Part shown: positions 17,533 through 27,326 of the stretch, one piece after another
How positions within the stretch are numbered: position 1 is the stretch's first letter
Layout: every line of letters starts with the position of its first letter
DNA from: Caballeronia sp. SEWSISQ10-4 2
GTDB taxonomy: Bacteria > Pseudomonadota > Gammaproteobacteria > Burkholderiales > Burkholderiaceae
NCBI RefSeq assembly: GCF_030464885.1
Contig: NZ_JALPRJ010000004.1
Coordinates: 1 to 64,000, forward strand
DNA: 64,000 bases
Direction of reading: 5' to 3'
Notes under the pieces: generated by a model
Told to the model about the DNA's origin: nothing
Database searches by the model: none
What the model saw: the letters and a program-made list of their open reading frames with translations, nothing else
Program-made: the position numbers and the translations under genes

Positions 17533-17961
17533 ATGCTGATTCCGCACTCGGCGATAGCGCCCGTTCACGCAATCGAAACCGCCGCTCAGGCCGCGTCGAG
17601 GGCCGGCACCGCGACCGCCGAGGCGGTGCCGCAGGTGGCGCCCGCAACGGACGAAGCCGCCGCGAAGTTCAAGGCGCTGATGGACCACGCGAAGCTGGGC
17701 GCGGACGCCGGCGTGAATGCGCATCCGCACGACTCGGCGCTCGCGAAGATCGTCGCGCAGCAGGACGGCGTGGTCGGCGACATCGCGCAGGATATCGAGC
17801 GCTTCCAGAAGGACGCGCCGACGCTGAACCCGACCGAGTTCGCGGCGCGCTCCGTGGAATTGCAGTTCAAGATGGCGGAGATGATGACCACCATCGAGAT
17901 GGGAGTGGGCTTCGCGCAGGGCGGCAAGGGCGCGGTCCAGAACTTGATGAAGAATCAGTGA
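17533..17961 (+). CDS. hrpB2: HrpB2/HrpJ inner-rod protein (SctI)
   Basis: 142 residues. The N-terminal half is Ala-rich and flexible. The C-terminal part is helical (FAARSVELQFKMAEMMTTIE, then GVGFAQGGKGAVQNLMK) like the SctI/HrpB2 inner-rod family, whose conserved C-terminus is required for pilus assembly. An early type III substrate controlled by HpaC and HrcU in Xanthomonas. Located between hrpB1 and hrcJ as in both reference clusters. Confidence 0.88.
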   Translation: MLIPHSAIAPVHAIETAAQAASRAGTATAEAVPQVAPATDEAAAKFKALMDHAKLGADAGVNAHPHDSALAKIVAQQDGVVGDIAQDIERFQKDAPTLNPTEFAARSVELQFKMAEMMTTIEMGVGFAQGGKGAVQNLMKNQ

Positions 17962-17970
17962 GGCCGTGTG

Positions 17971-18765
17971 ATGCGATCGTTATGGACGCGTAAATCGGTG
18001 CTGATGATGCTGGTCGTCGCCGTGCTGCTGACCGGCTGCGACAAGCAGCTGTATGCGCAGCTCTCCGAGGCGGACGCCGACGACATGCTGTCGGTGCTGA
18101 TGCAGGCCGGGCTGAGTCCCGACAAGAGTTCGCCGGACGGCGGCAAGACGTGGACCGTGACGATGCCGGGCGACGATTTCGCGCAGGCGATCGAAGTGCT
18201 GCACGCTCACGGGCTGCCGCGCGACAAGTACTCGAATCTCGGCGAGATGTTCAAGAAGGACGGGCTGATCTCCACGCCGACCGAAGAGCGCGTGCGCTTC
18301 ATTTACGGCGTGTCGCAACAACTGGCGTCGATGCTCACGCGCATCGACGGCGTGGAATTCGCGAACGTGCAGATCGTGCTGCCGAACAACGATCCGTTGT
18401 CGACGTCGATCAAGCCGTCGTCGGCGGCGGTGTTCATCAAGTATTCCGCCGATGCCGACGTGAGCGCGCTCACGCCGAGCATCAAGAATCTCGTGGTGCA
18501 TAGCGTGGAAGGGCTCACGTACGACAACGTCAGCGTGACGCTCGTGCCCGGCACCGCGGCGACCACGCGCGTGCACTCGCGCACGCCATCGCCGTGGCTT
18601 CTGTGGGGCGTGCCGTTGCTGGCGGCGCTGGTGGCGGGCGGGCTGATGTGGTGGTTCCGCGCGGCGCTCGGCGCGTCGCTGAGTCAGGTGTTGCAACGCA
18701 CCCGCGCGAATCGGCCGGCTGCGGCGGCCAATGCGCCCGCGCCTTCGTCAGGGACAACGACGTGA
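17971..18765 (+). CDS. hrcJ: T3SS inner-ring lipoprotein HrcJ/SctJ
   Basis: 264-residue YscJ/SctJ lipoprotein. A signal sequence with lipobox LLTGC is near residue 25 of the mature start region. Two ring-building domains follow ([28 protein letters not shown]..., then [20 protein letters not shown]), and a C-terminal transmembrane helix ([20 protein letters not shown]). ATG 17971 is preferred because GAGG lies seven bases upstream; GTG 17968 is the alternative. The stop overlaps the GTG start of hrpB4. Confidence 0.94.
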   Translation: MRSLWTRKSVLMMLVVAVLLTGCDKQLYAQLSEADADDMLSVLMQAGLSPDKSSPDGGKTWTVTMPGDDFAQAIEVLHAHGLPRDKYSNLGEMFKKDGLISTPTEERVRFIYGVSQQLASMLTRIDGVEFANVQIVLPNNDPLSTSIKPSSAAVFIKYSADADVSALTPSIKNLVVHSVEGLTYDNVSVTLVPGTAATTRVHSRTPSPWLLWGVPLLAALVAGGLMWWFRAALGASLSQVLQRTRANRPAAAANAPAPSSGTTT

Positions 18766-19436
18766 GCGCCGACGTGGCCGACGCGGTGATTGACGACGTG
18801 GCCGACGCCGTGACCGACCTCGGCGAGCCGGCCGCCGCCGCCACGCTGGCGCCCGTCCTCGACGCGTTGCGAGCGTACGACACGCGTCTGCGCCGGCTCG
18901 ATACCGAGTTGCGCGGCGTGCTGCCCGGCTTGCCGCCGCCAGCCGCCACGCAGGGCGCGGGCTTCGTGTGGCTGCGCGAGCTGCTGTGTCCGCGCCGCGT
19001 GCCGGTCGACGCGTTCACGCGTCCCGGCAACCGGCTCGGCGTGCTCGAACCCGCGGCACTGCGCCGCGTTCTGGCGGTGCGTGCGCTGTATGCGCGCCGG
19101 ACCGCGGTGCGCCGCTGCATCGACCGCCCTGCGCTCGCCGCGATGCGCGCCGCGGTCGGCGCCGCTTCGCTGCACGCGTTGCAACGCGCCGATGCGCGTG
19201 ACGGCGAAAGCGCGTTGCCGTTGCCGGCCGCGCTCGACGCGGATGCGCTGGTCCGCGAAGGTTTGCTGCTGTTGCGCGCGGACGGCTGCGTCGACGACCC
19301 CGGCATCTGGCATCTGATGACGTTACACATCGCGGGCGACTGGCAGCGCGTCGACGCAAACCTGCTGACGCCCGGCCTCGACGGCGCGCGCTTTCTGGAA
19401 CGCCTGACGGCGCTCGTATCGGGACTCTCATGGTGA
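18762..19436 (+). CDS. hrpB4: HrpB4-like T3SS protein (SctK)
   Basis: 224 residues, Ala, Leu and Arg-rich, no clear motif by eye. The GTG start overlaps the hrcJ stop (GTGA), and the end overlaps the start of hrpB5 by seven bases. The slot between hrcJ and hrpB5 is held by HrpB4 (Xanthomonas) or HrpH (Ralstonia), now called SctK, the sorting-platform arm that links SctQ pods to the membrane ring. The C-terminal segment [17 protein letters not shown] is typical of the more conserved end. Assigned mainly by position and coupling. Confidence 0.72.
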   Translation: MSADVADAVIDDVADAVTDLGEPAAAATLAPVLDALRAYDTRLRRLDTELRGVLPGLPPPAATQGAGFVWLRELLCPRRVPVDAFTRPGNRLGVLEPAALRRVLAVRALYARRTAVRRCIDRPALAAMRAAVGAASLHALQRADARDGESALPLPAALDADALVREGLLLLRADGCVDDPGIWHLMTLHIAGDWQRVDANLLTPGLDGARFLERLTALVSGLSW

Positions 19437-20254
19437 TCTGGCTCGATCATGCGGCTCGCGACGGTTGGTCGCTCGGCCTCGATCAGGATGTGCTGAGCGG
19501 CGACGACTTCGCCACGCTGATGGATCTCGACGCAACGCTCGCGCAGGCGAGGGCGGACGCTGACGCCCTGCTGAGCGCGGCGCGCGACGAGGCGTCCGCG
19601 ATTCTGCTCGACGCGCAGCAGCACGCCGACGCGCTCAATGCCGAACTCGACGCGAAATTCGCGAGCAGCGGCCGGCTGGGGTACGCGGCCGGCTTGCAGC
19701 GCGGCATCGACGAAATGCACCGGACAATTCAGGAACACGTTCGCGGCGAACAGCACAGCGCGCGCCTCGCGCAGGAACGGCTCGCGGGTCTGGTGATGAA
19801 GGCGGTCGAACAGGTCGTGCTGGAAAGCGATCGCGACGCGTTGCTCGCGCGTGTCGGCGCGACCCTGGCACGCGTGATCGACGGCGAGTCGTATGTGACG
19901 CTCACCGTATCCGCAGACGACCATGCCGCCACGCGCCGGATGTTGACCCAGATCGCGGAGCACGCGGGATGGAGCGGTGGTTTCGACGTGCGGATCGATC
20001 CGGCCGCCGCGCCCGGCACCTGCCTGTGCGAGTGGGACTGCGGGGTGCTCGACGCGAGCCTGTCCGCGCAATTCACGGCACTGCGCCGCGCATTGAACGT
20101 CAGCGCACGCAGCGTTGCCGCGTCCGTGGAGCAGGGCGCGGAGCAGGCCACGCATGTCGCGCCGCCCTCGGCTGCCCAGCCGCCCACATCCCAATCCGGC
20201 ATCGAGGCGCAAGCCCGGCAAGCCGTTGTCTATCCCGACGGAGCACGCGCATGA
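19430..20254 (+). CDS. hrpB5: T3SS ATPase stator HrpB5/HrcL (SctL)
   Basis: 274-residue FliH/SctL-like stator protein. The N-terminal part has a long coiled-coil-like helix rich in Ala, Asp and Glu ([40 protein letters not shown]). The C-terminal V-ATPase-E-like domain binds the ATPase HrcN ([15 protein letters not shown] region). It ends in a Pro/Ser/Gln-rich tail. It overlaps hrpB4 and, by four bases (ATGA), hrcN. Confidence 0.85.
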   Translation: MVIWLDHAARDGWSLGLDQDVLSGDDFATLMDLDATLAQARADADALLSAARDEASAILLDAQQHADALNAELDAKFASSGRLGYAAGLQRGIDEMHRTIQEHVRGEQHSARLAQERLAGLVMKAVEQVVLESDRDALLARVGATLARVIDGESYVTLTVSADDHAATRRMLTQIAEHAGWSGGFDVRIDPAAAPGTCLCEWDCGVLDASLSAQFTALRRALNVSARSVAASVEQGAEQATHVAPPSAAQPPTSQSGIEAQARQAVVYPDGARA

Positions 20255-21573
20255 GCACAGGCATGGACTTTCTCGCGCAACTCGACGCGTCGCTGGACGC
20301 GATTCCCGCCAGCCGCCAGGTCGGCAAGATCGTCGAAGCCTCGGGAACCCTGCTGAAGGTGGGCGGCATCGATCCTTCGCTGGGCGAAATCTGCGAGTTG
20401 CGCGACGGCGCCGGCAAGCGTCTGCAACTCGCGGAAGTAGTGGGCTTCGACCGGCAGTTTGCGCTGCTCGCGCCGTTCCGCAGCACGGTCGGCCTGTCGC
20501 GCACCACGCGGGTTCACGGCAGCGGCAAACCGCTCTCGATCGGCGTCGGACCGGGCTTGCTCGGGCGCGTGATCGACGGTCTCGGCCAACCGATCGACGG
20601 CGCGGGTCCGATCGAGGCCGTGGCGCAGGCGTCGGTCTACGCCTCGGCGCCCGATCCGATGACGCGCGCGCTGATCGAGGTGCCGTTCGTCACCGGCATT
20701 CGCGCGATCGATGGCCTGATGACGCTCGGCGAAGGGCAGCGTCTCGGCATCTTCGCGCCGGCGGGTGTCGGCAAGAGCACCTTGCTCGGTATGCTCGCAC
20801 GGGGCACGAGTTGCGACGTCAACGTGATCGTGCTGATCGGCGAACGCGGCCGCGAAGTGCGCGAGTTCATCGAATTGATTCTCGGCGAGGCCGGCATGGC
20901 GCGCACCGTAGTGGTGTGCGCGACCTCCGACCGCTCGTCGATCGAACGCGCCAAAGCGGCCTACGTGGGTACGGCGGTCGCCGAATATTTCCGCGACCAG
21001 GGCATGCGCGTGCTGCTGATGATGGATTCGCTCACCCGCTTTGCCCGCGCGCAGCGCGAGATCGGCCTTGCAGCCGGCGAACCGCCGACGCGGCGCGGCT
21101 TTCCGCCGTCCATCTTCGCCGAGTTGCCGCGCCTGCTCGAACGCGCGGGCACCAGCGCGACGGGCTCCATCACCGCGCTGTATACCGTGCTCGCCGAAGA
21201 CGAGTCCGGCAGCGACCCGGTCACCGAAGAGGTGCGCGGAATTCTGGACGGTCACCTGATCCTGTCGCGCGAGATCGCCGCGCGCAACCGCTATCCGGCG
21301 ATCGATATCCTGAACAGCCTGAGCCGCGTGATGCCGCTGGTCGTCACCGACCCGCATCGCGACGGCGCGGCGCGGATGCGGCAACTGATGGCGCGCTACG
21401 CCGAAGTCGAGACCTTGTTGCAGGTCGGTGAATATCAGAGCGGCAGCGACCCGCTCACCGACCAGGCGATCGAACAGCACGACTGGCTGGAGTCGTTTCT
21501 CAGCCAGAAAACCCATGAATCCGTCGATGCCGGCCACACTTCGGCGCTCGTCTGCGAGTTCAGCGGCCAATGA
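20251..21573 (+). CDS. hrcN: T3SS ATPase HrcN/SctN
   Basis: 440-residue FliI/SctN hexameric ATPase that unfolds substrates and releases chaperones. Walker A is AGVGKST (residues 171-177). Walker B lies in [12 protein letters not shown], and the family block [20 protein letters not shown] is present. The start [10 protein letters not shown] at 20251 fits the family; the longer open frame from 19969 lies inside hrpB5. Translationally coupled to hrpB5 and hrpB7 (four-base overlaps). Confidence 0.96.
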   Translation: MSTGMDFLAQLDASLDAIPASRQVGKIVEASGTLLKVGGIDPSLGEICELRDGAGKRLQLAEVVGFDRQFALLAPFRSTVGLSRTTRVHGSGKPLSIGVGPGLLGRVIDGLGQPIDGAGPIEAVAQASVYASAPDPMTRALIEVPFVTGIRAIDGLMTLGEGQRLGIFAPAGVGKSTLLGMLARGTSCDVNVIVLIGERGREVREFIELILGEAGMARTVVVCATSDRSSIERAKAAYVGTAVAEYFRDQGMRVLLMMDSLTRFARAQREIGLAAGEPPTRRGFPPSIFAELPRLLERAGTSATGSITALYTVLAEDESGSDPVTEEVRGILDGHLILSREIAARNRYPAIDILNSLSRVMPLVVTDPHRDGAARMRQLMARYAEVETLLQVGEYQSGSDPLTDQAIEQHDWLESFLSQKTHESVDAGHTSALVCEFSGQ

Positions 21574-22130
21574 ACCAGCGCATGCGGGCGTGGACCGTGA
21601 TTGTCGGCATCAAGGCGCGCGCGCTGAAAAAGGCCGAGGCGGCGATGACGCAATGCGCGTCGAACGTCGCCGCCGCGCAGCAGGCGATCGCGCAGGCGGA
21701 TGCGGCGCGGGGCGCGGCGGTGGCGAAAGCCGCCGAGGCCGCCGCCGGGCTGGCCGAAGCGATGCGCCAACCCGGCGGTTTTTCGGCGGCGACGTATCTC
21801 TCGCATGAGGCGTCGCGCGCGGTGCTGGTTCAGCACGTCGGCAGCGCCGACGCGAATTGCGCGGCGGCGCTGCAGCATCTGCACGAGCAACAGGCCGCAC
21901 TCGACGACGCGCGCCGCGCCAGCGCGCGCGCGCAGACCTCGCTCGATGCCTGCCGCGATCTGCGCACGAAGTTGCAACAGGCGTTGCAGCAGGCCGCGGA
22001 CGCGGAAGCCGACGACGAAGCGGCCGAAACCGCGGCGGGGCGTCAATTGCGCGCGCGCCGCAAGCGCGCCGCCGAGGCGGCGCTGGCGGTAAAGGCCGCG
22101 CGGACCCGAACGCGCGGTGCCGCGGCATGA
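21570..22130 (+). CDS. hrpB7: HrpB7/HrpD-like coiled-coil stalk (SctO)
   Basis: 186 residues made almost wholly of Ala/Gln/Asp/Arg-rich heptads ([20 protein letters not shown] ... [20 protein letters not shown]), a two-helix coiled coil as in FliJ/SctO, the stalk inside the HrcN hexamer. It lies between hrcN and hrcT as hrpB7 in Xanthomonas and hrpD in Ralstonia. The low sequence complexity makes similarity hard to judge, but size, fold and position agree. Confidence 0.82.
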   Translation: MNQRMRAWTVIVGIKARALKKAEAAMTQCASNVAAAQQAIAQADAARGAAVAKAAEAAAGLAEAMRQPGGFSAATYLSHEASRAVLVQHVGSADANCAAALQHLHEQQAALDDARRASARAQTSLDACRDLRTKLQQALQQAADAEADDEAAETAAGRQLRARRKRAAEAALAVKAARTRTRGAAA

Positions 22131-22972
22131 TGGATCTCTCGCCTCTGCTGACTGCGCTGACCGGCCTGCACGCGAACGTCGAAGCGCTGCTCTATATGTT
22201 CGCGCTGTCGAGCATCCGCGTGATGGTCGTGTTCCTGATACTCCCCGCCACGAGCACCCAGGTGTTGCCGGGCCTCGCGCGGGCGGGCGTGACCTATCTG
22301 CTGAGCGGCTTCATTGCCGCATCGCAAACGCCCGACGCGTTCGACCACCTGAGCCCCGTCGCCTTGCTGATGCTCACCGGCAAGGAAGCGTTCATCGGTC
22401 TCGTGATCGGCTACGCCGCCTCGACGATCTTCTGGACCGCGCAGGCAGCGGGCGCGCTGATCGACAACCTGGCGGGGTTCAACAACGTCCAGATGACCAA
22501 TCCGATGCAGGGCGAGCAGAACACGCCGGTCTCGAACGTGCTGATTCAACTCGCTATCACGCTCTTCTACGTATCCGGCGGGATGACGATGCTGCTCGGC
22601 GCGTTGTTCGATTCTTACCGCTGGTGGCCGCTCGCGTCGACGCTGCCGCCGGGCGTGGTGACCGCGGGCACCGCGGCGATGGACTTTATGATCTACCAGG
22701 GTAATACCGTGCTGGCCACGGCGATCAAGCTGTGCGCGCCGGTGATTCTCGTGCTGGTGCTGATCGACATCGGCCTCGGCGTGATCGGGCGCGCGGCCGA
22801 CAAGCTCGAACCTACCTCGTTGAGCCAGCCGGTGCGCGGGATCGTCGGCGTGCTGCTGCTGGTCGTGCTGGTGACCGTGATTGCGTCGCAGGTCCGCGCG
22901 ACCCTGAATATGCGCGGATTCGCTCCGGCCATCTCCGGCCTGCTGACTAATCAGGTCGGCAAACCGAAATAA
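22127..22972 (+). CDS. hrcT: T3SS export apparatus protein HrcT/SctT
   Basis: 281-residue FliR/SctT membrane protein. Hydrophobic helices are visible at about 20-40 (FALSSIRVMVVFLILPATST), 50-65, 80-110, 135-155, 190-215 and 235-255. The family block IDNLAGFNNVQMTNPMQGEQ is visible (in YscT/SctT usually a similar ID..RG..NAE..NP). It starts MMDLSPLL at 22127, overlapping the hrpB7 stop. Last structural gene before the hrpB regulator gene. Confidence 0.93.
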   Translation: MMDLSPLLTALTGLHANVEALLYMFALSSIRVMVVFLILPATSTQVLPGLARAGVTYLLSGFIAASQTPDAFDHLSPVALLMLTGKEAFIGLVIGYAASTIFWTAQAAGALIDNLAGFNNVQMTNPMQGEQNTPVSNVLIQLAITLFYVSGGMTMLLGALFDSYRWWPLASTLPPGVVTAGTAAMDFMIYQGNTVLATAIKLCAPVILVLVLIDIGLGVIGRAADKLEPTSLSQPVRGIVGVLLLVVLVTVIASQVRATLNMRGFAPAISGLLTNQVGKPK

Positions 22973-23307
22973 CGTGCATTCAAAAGTCGATAAAAAATTA
23001 AAAAAAGACGATAAAAAGTTCGACTCGAAAAAATAATCCCGTCCGTTTCTAAAATATCGCGAATTGCAGTGCGGGAAATGCACCTTTATTCTCGCAGACC
23101 CTTGTCCCGCATGGCGGTCCAGGCACATCAATATGACGTTTTCAAGCTTATCCGGAACGGGAATAAAACTTGAGGATTCAGGGCAGGATTGTTGAGAATT
23201 GGGATTGTTCATCTGCGTAGTCTTGAAGGCACGCGCTCGCTTGACGTGCAGTTTTCATTCCTGCACTTGCGAAGAGCGATGACTGCTTTCTTTTCAAGGG
23301 CTACCCA
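22973..23307 (+). promoter_or_regulatory. hrpB promoter region, AT-rich
   Basis: 335 bases with no gene between hrcT and the AraC regulator. The first 60 bases are very A-rich on the plus strand. No TTCG-N16-TTCG box is present, which fits the known scheme in which hrpB is switched on by HrpG rather than by itself (inference from Ralstonia). No clear hairpin terminator for the hrcT operon was found. Confidence 0.5.
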
Positions 23308-24753
23308 ATGGTAATCAAGATCTATTTTGCGCTGGCCGCGGCACTCGCCGCGAAAGCGACCTTGCCGCGTTATGCAGCGGCGCTGCTCGACGGCGATCCG
23401 GAACGCGCTTACGACAGCGTCTCGGACGTGTCGGATCGCGGCAGCCGGCAACTGATCGATGGCGACGAGGGTCGCCTGCTGGCTGTGTCGGACGCGCTGT
23501 TGCTGCTCGACCGCGACGAAGATGCCGAGCAGGAATATCGCCGCGCACAGAAAGCCTGCCGCAGCGACGACGATCGCCTGCGCGTGATGTCGTGCCGCAA
23601 TGCCGGTTGGCAAGCGCTCAAGCGCGCGCGCTATTTCGCGGCCCATAGCTGCTTTGCGCGGATTGTGAGCGACGTCGGCGCGACCCTCGAACAGGCGATC
23701 GAGGCGTCGATGGGCGTGGGCATCGTTCATCATCTGATGGGGCAGCAGCGGCATGCGGCCGAGGCGCTGGAGCACGCCGCGCAACTGGCGAGCGAGGCGC
23801 TCGATCCGTTGTGGAGCGACACGATCGCGCTGCTCACGCTGGACTGCGCGGTTCGTATCGAAGTGTGCGGCTCGGCGCAACTGGCCGATCATGCTTTCTG
23901 GCAATCCGGCCGCGAGTCCGACGCGTTCCTGCACGGATCGGCCGCGCAGCGCCTCGCGCCGGAATCCTTGCACATGCAGCGCGCACGGCGGCCGCTGATC
24001 GACAACCATCTCGACTATCTGCGGCAGTTGCTGGCGGTGGCCGACGGCAACCCGGCTGCGTCGTTGCGTCTTGCGGCCATCGCCGCCGACGGCGCGCTCT
24101 GGCCGGGCCGCAACGTGCCGGCCGAAGCGAAGATCGCTGCCGTGCTGGCCGCGCTGAGCGGCGGCTTCGGAGCCATGGCCGAACGCCTGCTCGACACGAT
24201 GACGAAGCGCGAAATGGACGGCATCGCGCCGCGCTGGAATCTCGATCTGCTCTATGCGCGAGCGAAAGTGGCCGCGCAGCGGGGACACATGCAAAGCGCG
24301 CTGCAACTGTATGCGAGCTACTCGCGCGAGGCGCTGCATTGCCTGCGCTCGGAAGCGGTCCAGGCGCCCGTCGCCGGTTCGCGGCGCAGCACGGGCGCGC
24401 CGACCACCGACGACATCGCGATGCGCCTGCCCGCGAAATACCGGCGCGCTTACCGCTACATCGTCGAGCACATCGCCGAACATGGACTGACGACGCGTGA
24501 AGTCGCCGCTCATATCCAGGTCACGGAACGCGCGCTGCAAATGATGTTCAAGCATTCGCTCGGCGTCTCGCCCGGCGCGCTGATCCGGCAGATGCGTCTG
24601 GAAGGCATTCGCGACGAACTGCGCACCGACGCGCGCGGCGGCGTGACCGTGCTCGACACCGCGCGGCGCTGGGGCGTGAACAGCCGATCGACGCTAGTGA
24701 AGAGCTACCGTAAGCAGTTCAACGAATCGCCGTCCGAGACGCTCAATGGTTAA
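23308..24753 (+). CDS. hrpB: AraC-family master regulator HrpB/HrpX
   Basis: 481 residues, the length of Ralstonia HrpB (477) and Xanthomonas HrpX (476). The N-terminal about 370 residues are helical and TPR-like (LLLDRDEDAEQEYRRAQKAC; RYFAAHSCFARIV). The C-terminal AraC DNA-binding domain lies at about 385-480 (HIAEHGLTTREVAAHIQVTE; RALQMMFKHSLGVSPGALIR; WGVNSRSTLVKSYRKQFNES). It is expected to bind the hrpII boxes listed here and activate the whole cluster and the effectors. The stop overlaps the hrcC start by eight bases. Confidence 0.93.
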   Translation: MVIKIYFALAAALAAKATLPRYAAALLDGDPERAYDSVSDVSDRGSRQLIDGDEGRLLAVSDALLLLDRDEDAEQEYRRAQKACRSDDDRLRVMSCRNAGWQALKRARYFAAHSCFARIVSDVGATLEQAIEASMGVGIVHHLMGQQRHAAEALEHAAQLASEALDPLWSDTIALLTLDCAVRIEVCGSAQLADHAFWQSGRESDAFLHGSAAQRLAPESLHMQRARRPLIDNHLDYLRQLLAVADGNPAASLRLAAIAADGALWPGRNVPAEAKIAAVLAALSGGFGAMAERLLDTMTKREMDGIAPRWNLDLLYARAKVAAQRGHMQSALQLYASYSREALHCLRSEAVQAPVAGSRRSTGAPTTDDIAMRLPAKYRRAYRYIVEHIAEHGLTTREVAAHIQVTERALQMMFKHSLGVSPGALIRQMRLEGIRDELRTDARGGVTVLDTARRWGVNSRSTLVKSYRKQFNESPSETLNG

Positions 24754-26641
24754 GCGCCCCCACTCGCACTCCGATCGCGCCGCCACGCCTGGCGGCCGCC
24801 CGCGTGGCCGCTTCATGCTCGGCGCACTGCGCGGCGCGGTCCTCGCGCTGTGCACGCTGAGCGCCGCGTCGATGGCCGCGCCGATGCCGTGGCAAACCAC
24901 CCAGCTCGACTACGTCGCGGACCATAAGGACCTGAAAGACGTGCTGCGCGACGTCAGCGCCAGTTCGGGCGTGCCCACCTGGATTTCGCCGCAGGTGCAG
25001 GGCAACGTGTCCGGCCATTTCCAGACCAGCCCGCAAGCGCTGCTCGACCGCCTCGCGGGGACCTTCGGCTTCGTGTATTACTTCGACGGCGCCGTGCTGC
25101 GGATCTACGGCGCGAACGAGATCACCAGCGCGACGATCGGCCTGACCGAAGCAAGCACCGCCGAATTGCGCGCGTCGCTGGCGCGGCTCGGCGTCGCCGA
25201 CCGGCGCTTTCCGCTCCACTTTGACGACAGCTCGCGCACCGTGATCGTGTCCGGGCCGCCGCGTTATGTGGAACTCGTGACCGACGTCGCGCATCTGGTC
25301 GACGCCGGTCATACGAGTCAGCAGGCTGATCAGGTCGTGCGCCTCTTTCCGCTGCGCTATGCATGGGCGAGCGATCACCAGGTGTCCATCGACGGCCAGT
25401 CGATCACTATTCGCGGCGTGTCGACCATCCTGCGTAGTCTTTACGATCCCGACGCGCGCAACCCGTCGGATTCGCAGACGGCGCCGCAGTCAAACTCACA
25501 CCGGCTGCGCTCGGTCGGCGACACCGACGGCGGTTCGCCCGACGGCGGCAGCCGTCCGCGTCAGGCACCGGCCGTGAACGACGGCGGCAGCTGGACGACC
25601 GGCTTGCAGGGTCTCGTCGGCGGCACGCCCGCCGATGCGACCCCGAGGGGGCTCAATCCACCGTTGCCGCGCGGCGTGCAAGGCGTCGGCGACGCGTCGG
25701 ACGCCGCCGCGTCGGACAACACCGCGCGCCAGATGCAATGGAGTGGACAACCCGGCGATCGGCCGGTAATCCAGCCCGATCCGCGCACGAATTCGATTCT
25801 GGTGCGCGCGCAGCCTCGCCGGATGGCGGCGTTCGCGTCGTTGATCGCGTCGCTCGACACGCGCCCCGCAGTACTCGAAATCGACGCGAGCATCATCGAA
25901 ATCACTGACGACGCATTGCAGCAGCTCGGCGTCGACTGGCGGGTGCACGACAGTCACGTCGATTTCGAACTGGGCAATGGGCTGAATGCGCAAGCGGGCA
26001 ATCCCGGCTCGCTGAATCCGCAGGGTTTCAACAACCCGAACAATACGAGCACGCTCGGGGTGCTCGGAACGCCGGCAGGCGGCGTGTTCACCGCGGTGAT
26101 CGGTGGGGCAGGCAAGTACTTGCTGTCGCGCGTGACGGCGCTCGAACAGACCAATCAGGCGACCATCAACGCGAGCCCGAAAGTCGCGACGCTCGACAAC
26201 GTTGAAGCGGTGATGGACAACAAGAAGACGTTTTACGTGCCGGTCTCCGGCTATCAGTCGGCGGACCTGTACAGCATCTCGGCGGGCGTGTCGCTGCGCG
26301 TGCTGCCGATGATCGTGCGCGGCACCGACTCTACGCGCATCCGGCTGAACGTGCATATCGAGGACGGGCAACTGACATCGGACACGGTGAGCAATCTGCC
26401 GGTCGTGTCGAACAGCACGATCGATACGCAGGCGTTGATCAACGAAGGCGAGAGCCTGCTGATCGCGGGCTATGCGGTGGATCAGCAGACCAACGGGACG
26501 ACCGGCGTGCCGGGCTTGTCGAAGATTCCGTGGATCGGCGGACTGTTCCGCTACAAGAGCAACCAGGGGCAGAAGTTTCAGCGGCTCTTTCTGGTTACGC
26601 CGCACGTGATCAACGCGCCGGCCGAAGATCTGCCGGGCTGA
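24746..26641 (+). CDS. hrcC: T3SS outer-membrane secretin HrcC/SctC
   Basis: 631-residue secretin. A signal peptide with a long basic N-region ends near SMAAPMPWQ. N0/N1 domains follow (LDYVADHKDLKDVLRDVSAS; VPTWISPQVQGNVSGHF), then the N-domain repeat and a Gly/Asp/Ser-rich insert. The C-terminal secretin core shows DASIIEITDDALQQLGVDWR, ASPKVATLDNVEAVM and the closing LFLVTPHVI signature. Co-transcribed with hrpB, as in Ralstonia where hrcC neighbours hrpB. Confidence 0.95.
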   Translation: MVKRPHSHSDRAATPGGRPRGRFMLGALRGAVLALCTLSAASMAAPMPWQTTQLDYVADHKDLKDVLRDVSASSGVPTWISPQVQGNVSGHFQTSPQALLDRLAGTFGFVYYFDGAVLRIYGANEITSATIGLTEASTAELRASLARLGVADRRFPLHFDDSSRTVIVSGPPRYVELVTDVAHLVDAGHTSQQADQVVRLFPLRYAWASDHQVSIDGQSITIRGVSTILRSLYDPDARNPSDSQTAPQSNSHRLRSVGDTDGGSPDGGSRPRQAPAVNDGGSWTTGLQGLVGGTPADATPRGLNPPLPRGVQGVGDASDAAASDNTARQMQWSGQPGDRPVIQPDPRTNSILVRAQPRRMAAFASLIASLDTRPAVLEIDASIIEITDDALQQLGVDWRVHDSHVDFELGNGLNAQAGNPGSLNPQGFNNPNNTSTLGVLGTPAGGVFTAVIGGAGKYLLSRVTALEQTNQATINASPKVATLDNVEAVMDNKKTFYVPVSGYQSADLYSISAGVSLRVLPMIVRGTDSTRIRLNVHIEDGQLTSDTVSNLPVVSNSTIDTQALINEGESLLIAGYAVDQQTNGTTGVPGLSKIPWIGGLFRYKSNQGQKFQRLFLVTPHVINAPAEDLPG

Positions 26642-26661
26642 GGGAGGTGAGCAGGGCAAAG

Positions 26662-26703
26662 CGATGCACGGTCCGGCCATTGGAACGGTCGGGCGGTGCA
26701 TCG
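26662..26703. terminator. Inverted repeat between convergent hrcC and the 96-aa gene
   Basis: CGATGCAC (26662-26669) pairs with GTGCATCG (26696-26703). It lies 21 bases after the hrcC stop and 55 bases after the end of the opposite gene. It is a possible two-way terminator or processing site without a T-run. Confidence 0.4.
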
Positions 26704-26757
26704 TCATCCTGACGACATCGACGACTTCGGTAATGTTGGTGTTCGAGGCGGAACCGT

Positions 26758-27048
26758 TTAGCCGTCGTCGTCATCGTCTTTTGCGTTGGCCCAGCCGTCC
26801 TGGCCGCTCTTGAGGATCTGTTGCCCGACCTGGACGATGAAATTCTGCAACTGGGTGTTGAGATCGCCGCCACTGCCGCCTGCGGCCGCGCCTGCCGCCG
26901 CTCCCGCACCGGCGGCATCGCCGACGCCGTCCGATCCGTGCGAGCCGGAGGGCTTGTGTCCCGACGAGGGCGGCTCCGGCGAATCCGAGCCGTGTGTTGA
27001 AGTATGCGAGCCGCCCGATGACGAGTGGCTGCTGACATGCATGTTCAT
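26758..27048 (-). CDS. Small harpin-like secreted protein candidate
   Basis: 96 residues, rich in Gly, Ser, His and Ala, no Cys. The first 60 residues are low complexity (SSHSSSGGSHTSTHGSDSPE). One amphipathic helix follows (NTQLQNFIVQVGQQILKS), then an acidic tail KDDDDDG. Glycine-rich, Cys-free, heat-stable small proteins with a Gln/Leu-rich helix are the harpin pattern (Hpa1, PopA, HrpN). It has its own hrpII box at 27119-27142, 71 bases upstream. An exported harpin is the best guess; no family match is claimed. Confidence 0.6.
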   Translation of the reverse strand: MNMHVSSHSSSGGSHTSTHGSDSPEPPSSGHKPSGSHGSDGVGDAAGAGAAAGAAAGGSGGDLNTQLQNFIVQVGQQILKSGQDGWANAKDDDDDG

Positions 27049-27118
27049 AGTGGTTTTCCGGTCAGTTGACGTGAGTGCTCAACATAGCTCTGACGTCTTT
27101 TGTCACACGCGCCGTTAG

Positions 27119-27142
27119 CGAAGCCCAAGCGCCGCACGCGAA
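27119..27142 (-). promoter_or_regulatory. hrpII box for harpin-like gene
   Basis: CGAA at 27119 and at 27139 on the plus strand give TTCG-N16-TTCG on the minus strand, pointing at the gene that starts at 27048. A near-match -10 (TATGTT on the minus strand, 27086-27081) lies 32 bases downstream. Confidence 0.78.
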
Positions 27143-27193
27143 ATGACGCGCAAATGAACCGGCTCATCCATACGGCTGATTTGTCCGGACGGC

Positions 27194-27217
27194 TTCGTAA
27201 CTCGGTCGGCGCTTTCG
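27194..27217 (+). promoter_or_regulatory. hrpII box for hrpF
   Basis: Perfect TTCG-N16-TTCG. The -10-like TAGAAT is at 27251-27256, 33 bases downstream, the same spacing as at the hrpB1 operon. The gene starts at 27327. The box is back to back with the box at 27119-27142. Confidence 0.83.
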
Positions 27218-27326
27218 GCTTCGTGTGTATGGCCAATCGACTCACGTACCTAGAATCTGCTCGACCGACTCTCGCTCAGCTTGCGTCGTCGATCGCCTTT
27301 TAACGCCATCTGATCGAGGAAACTCA

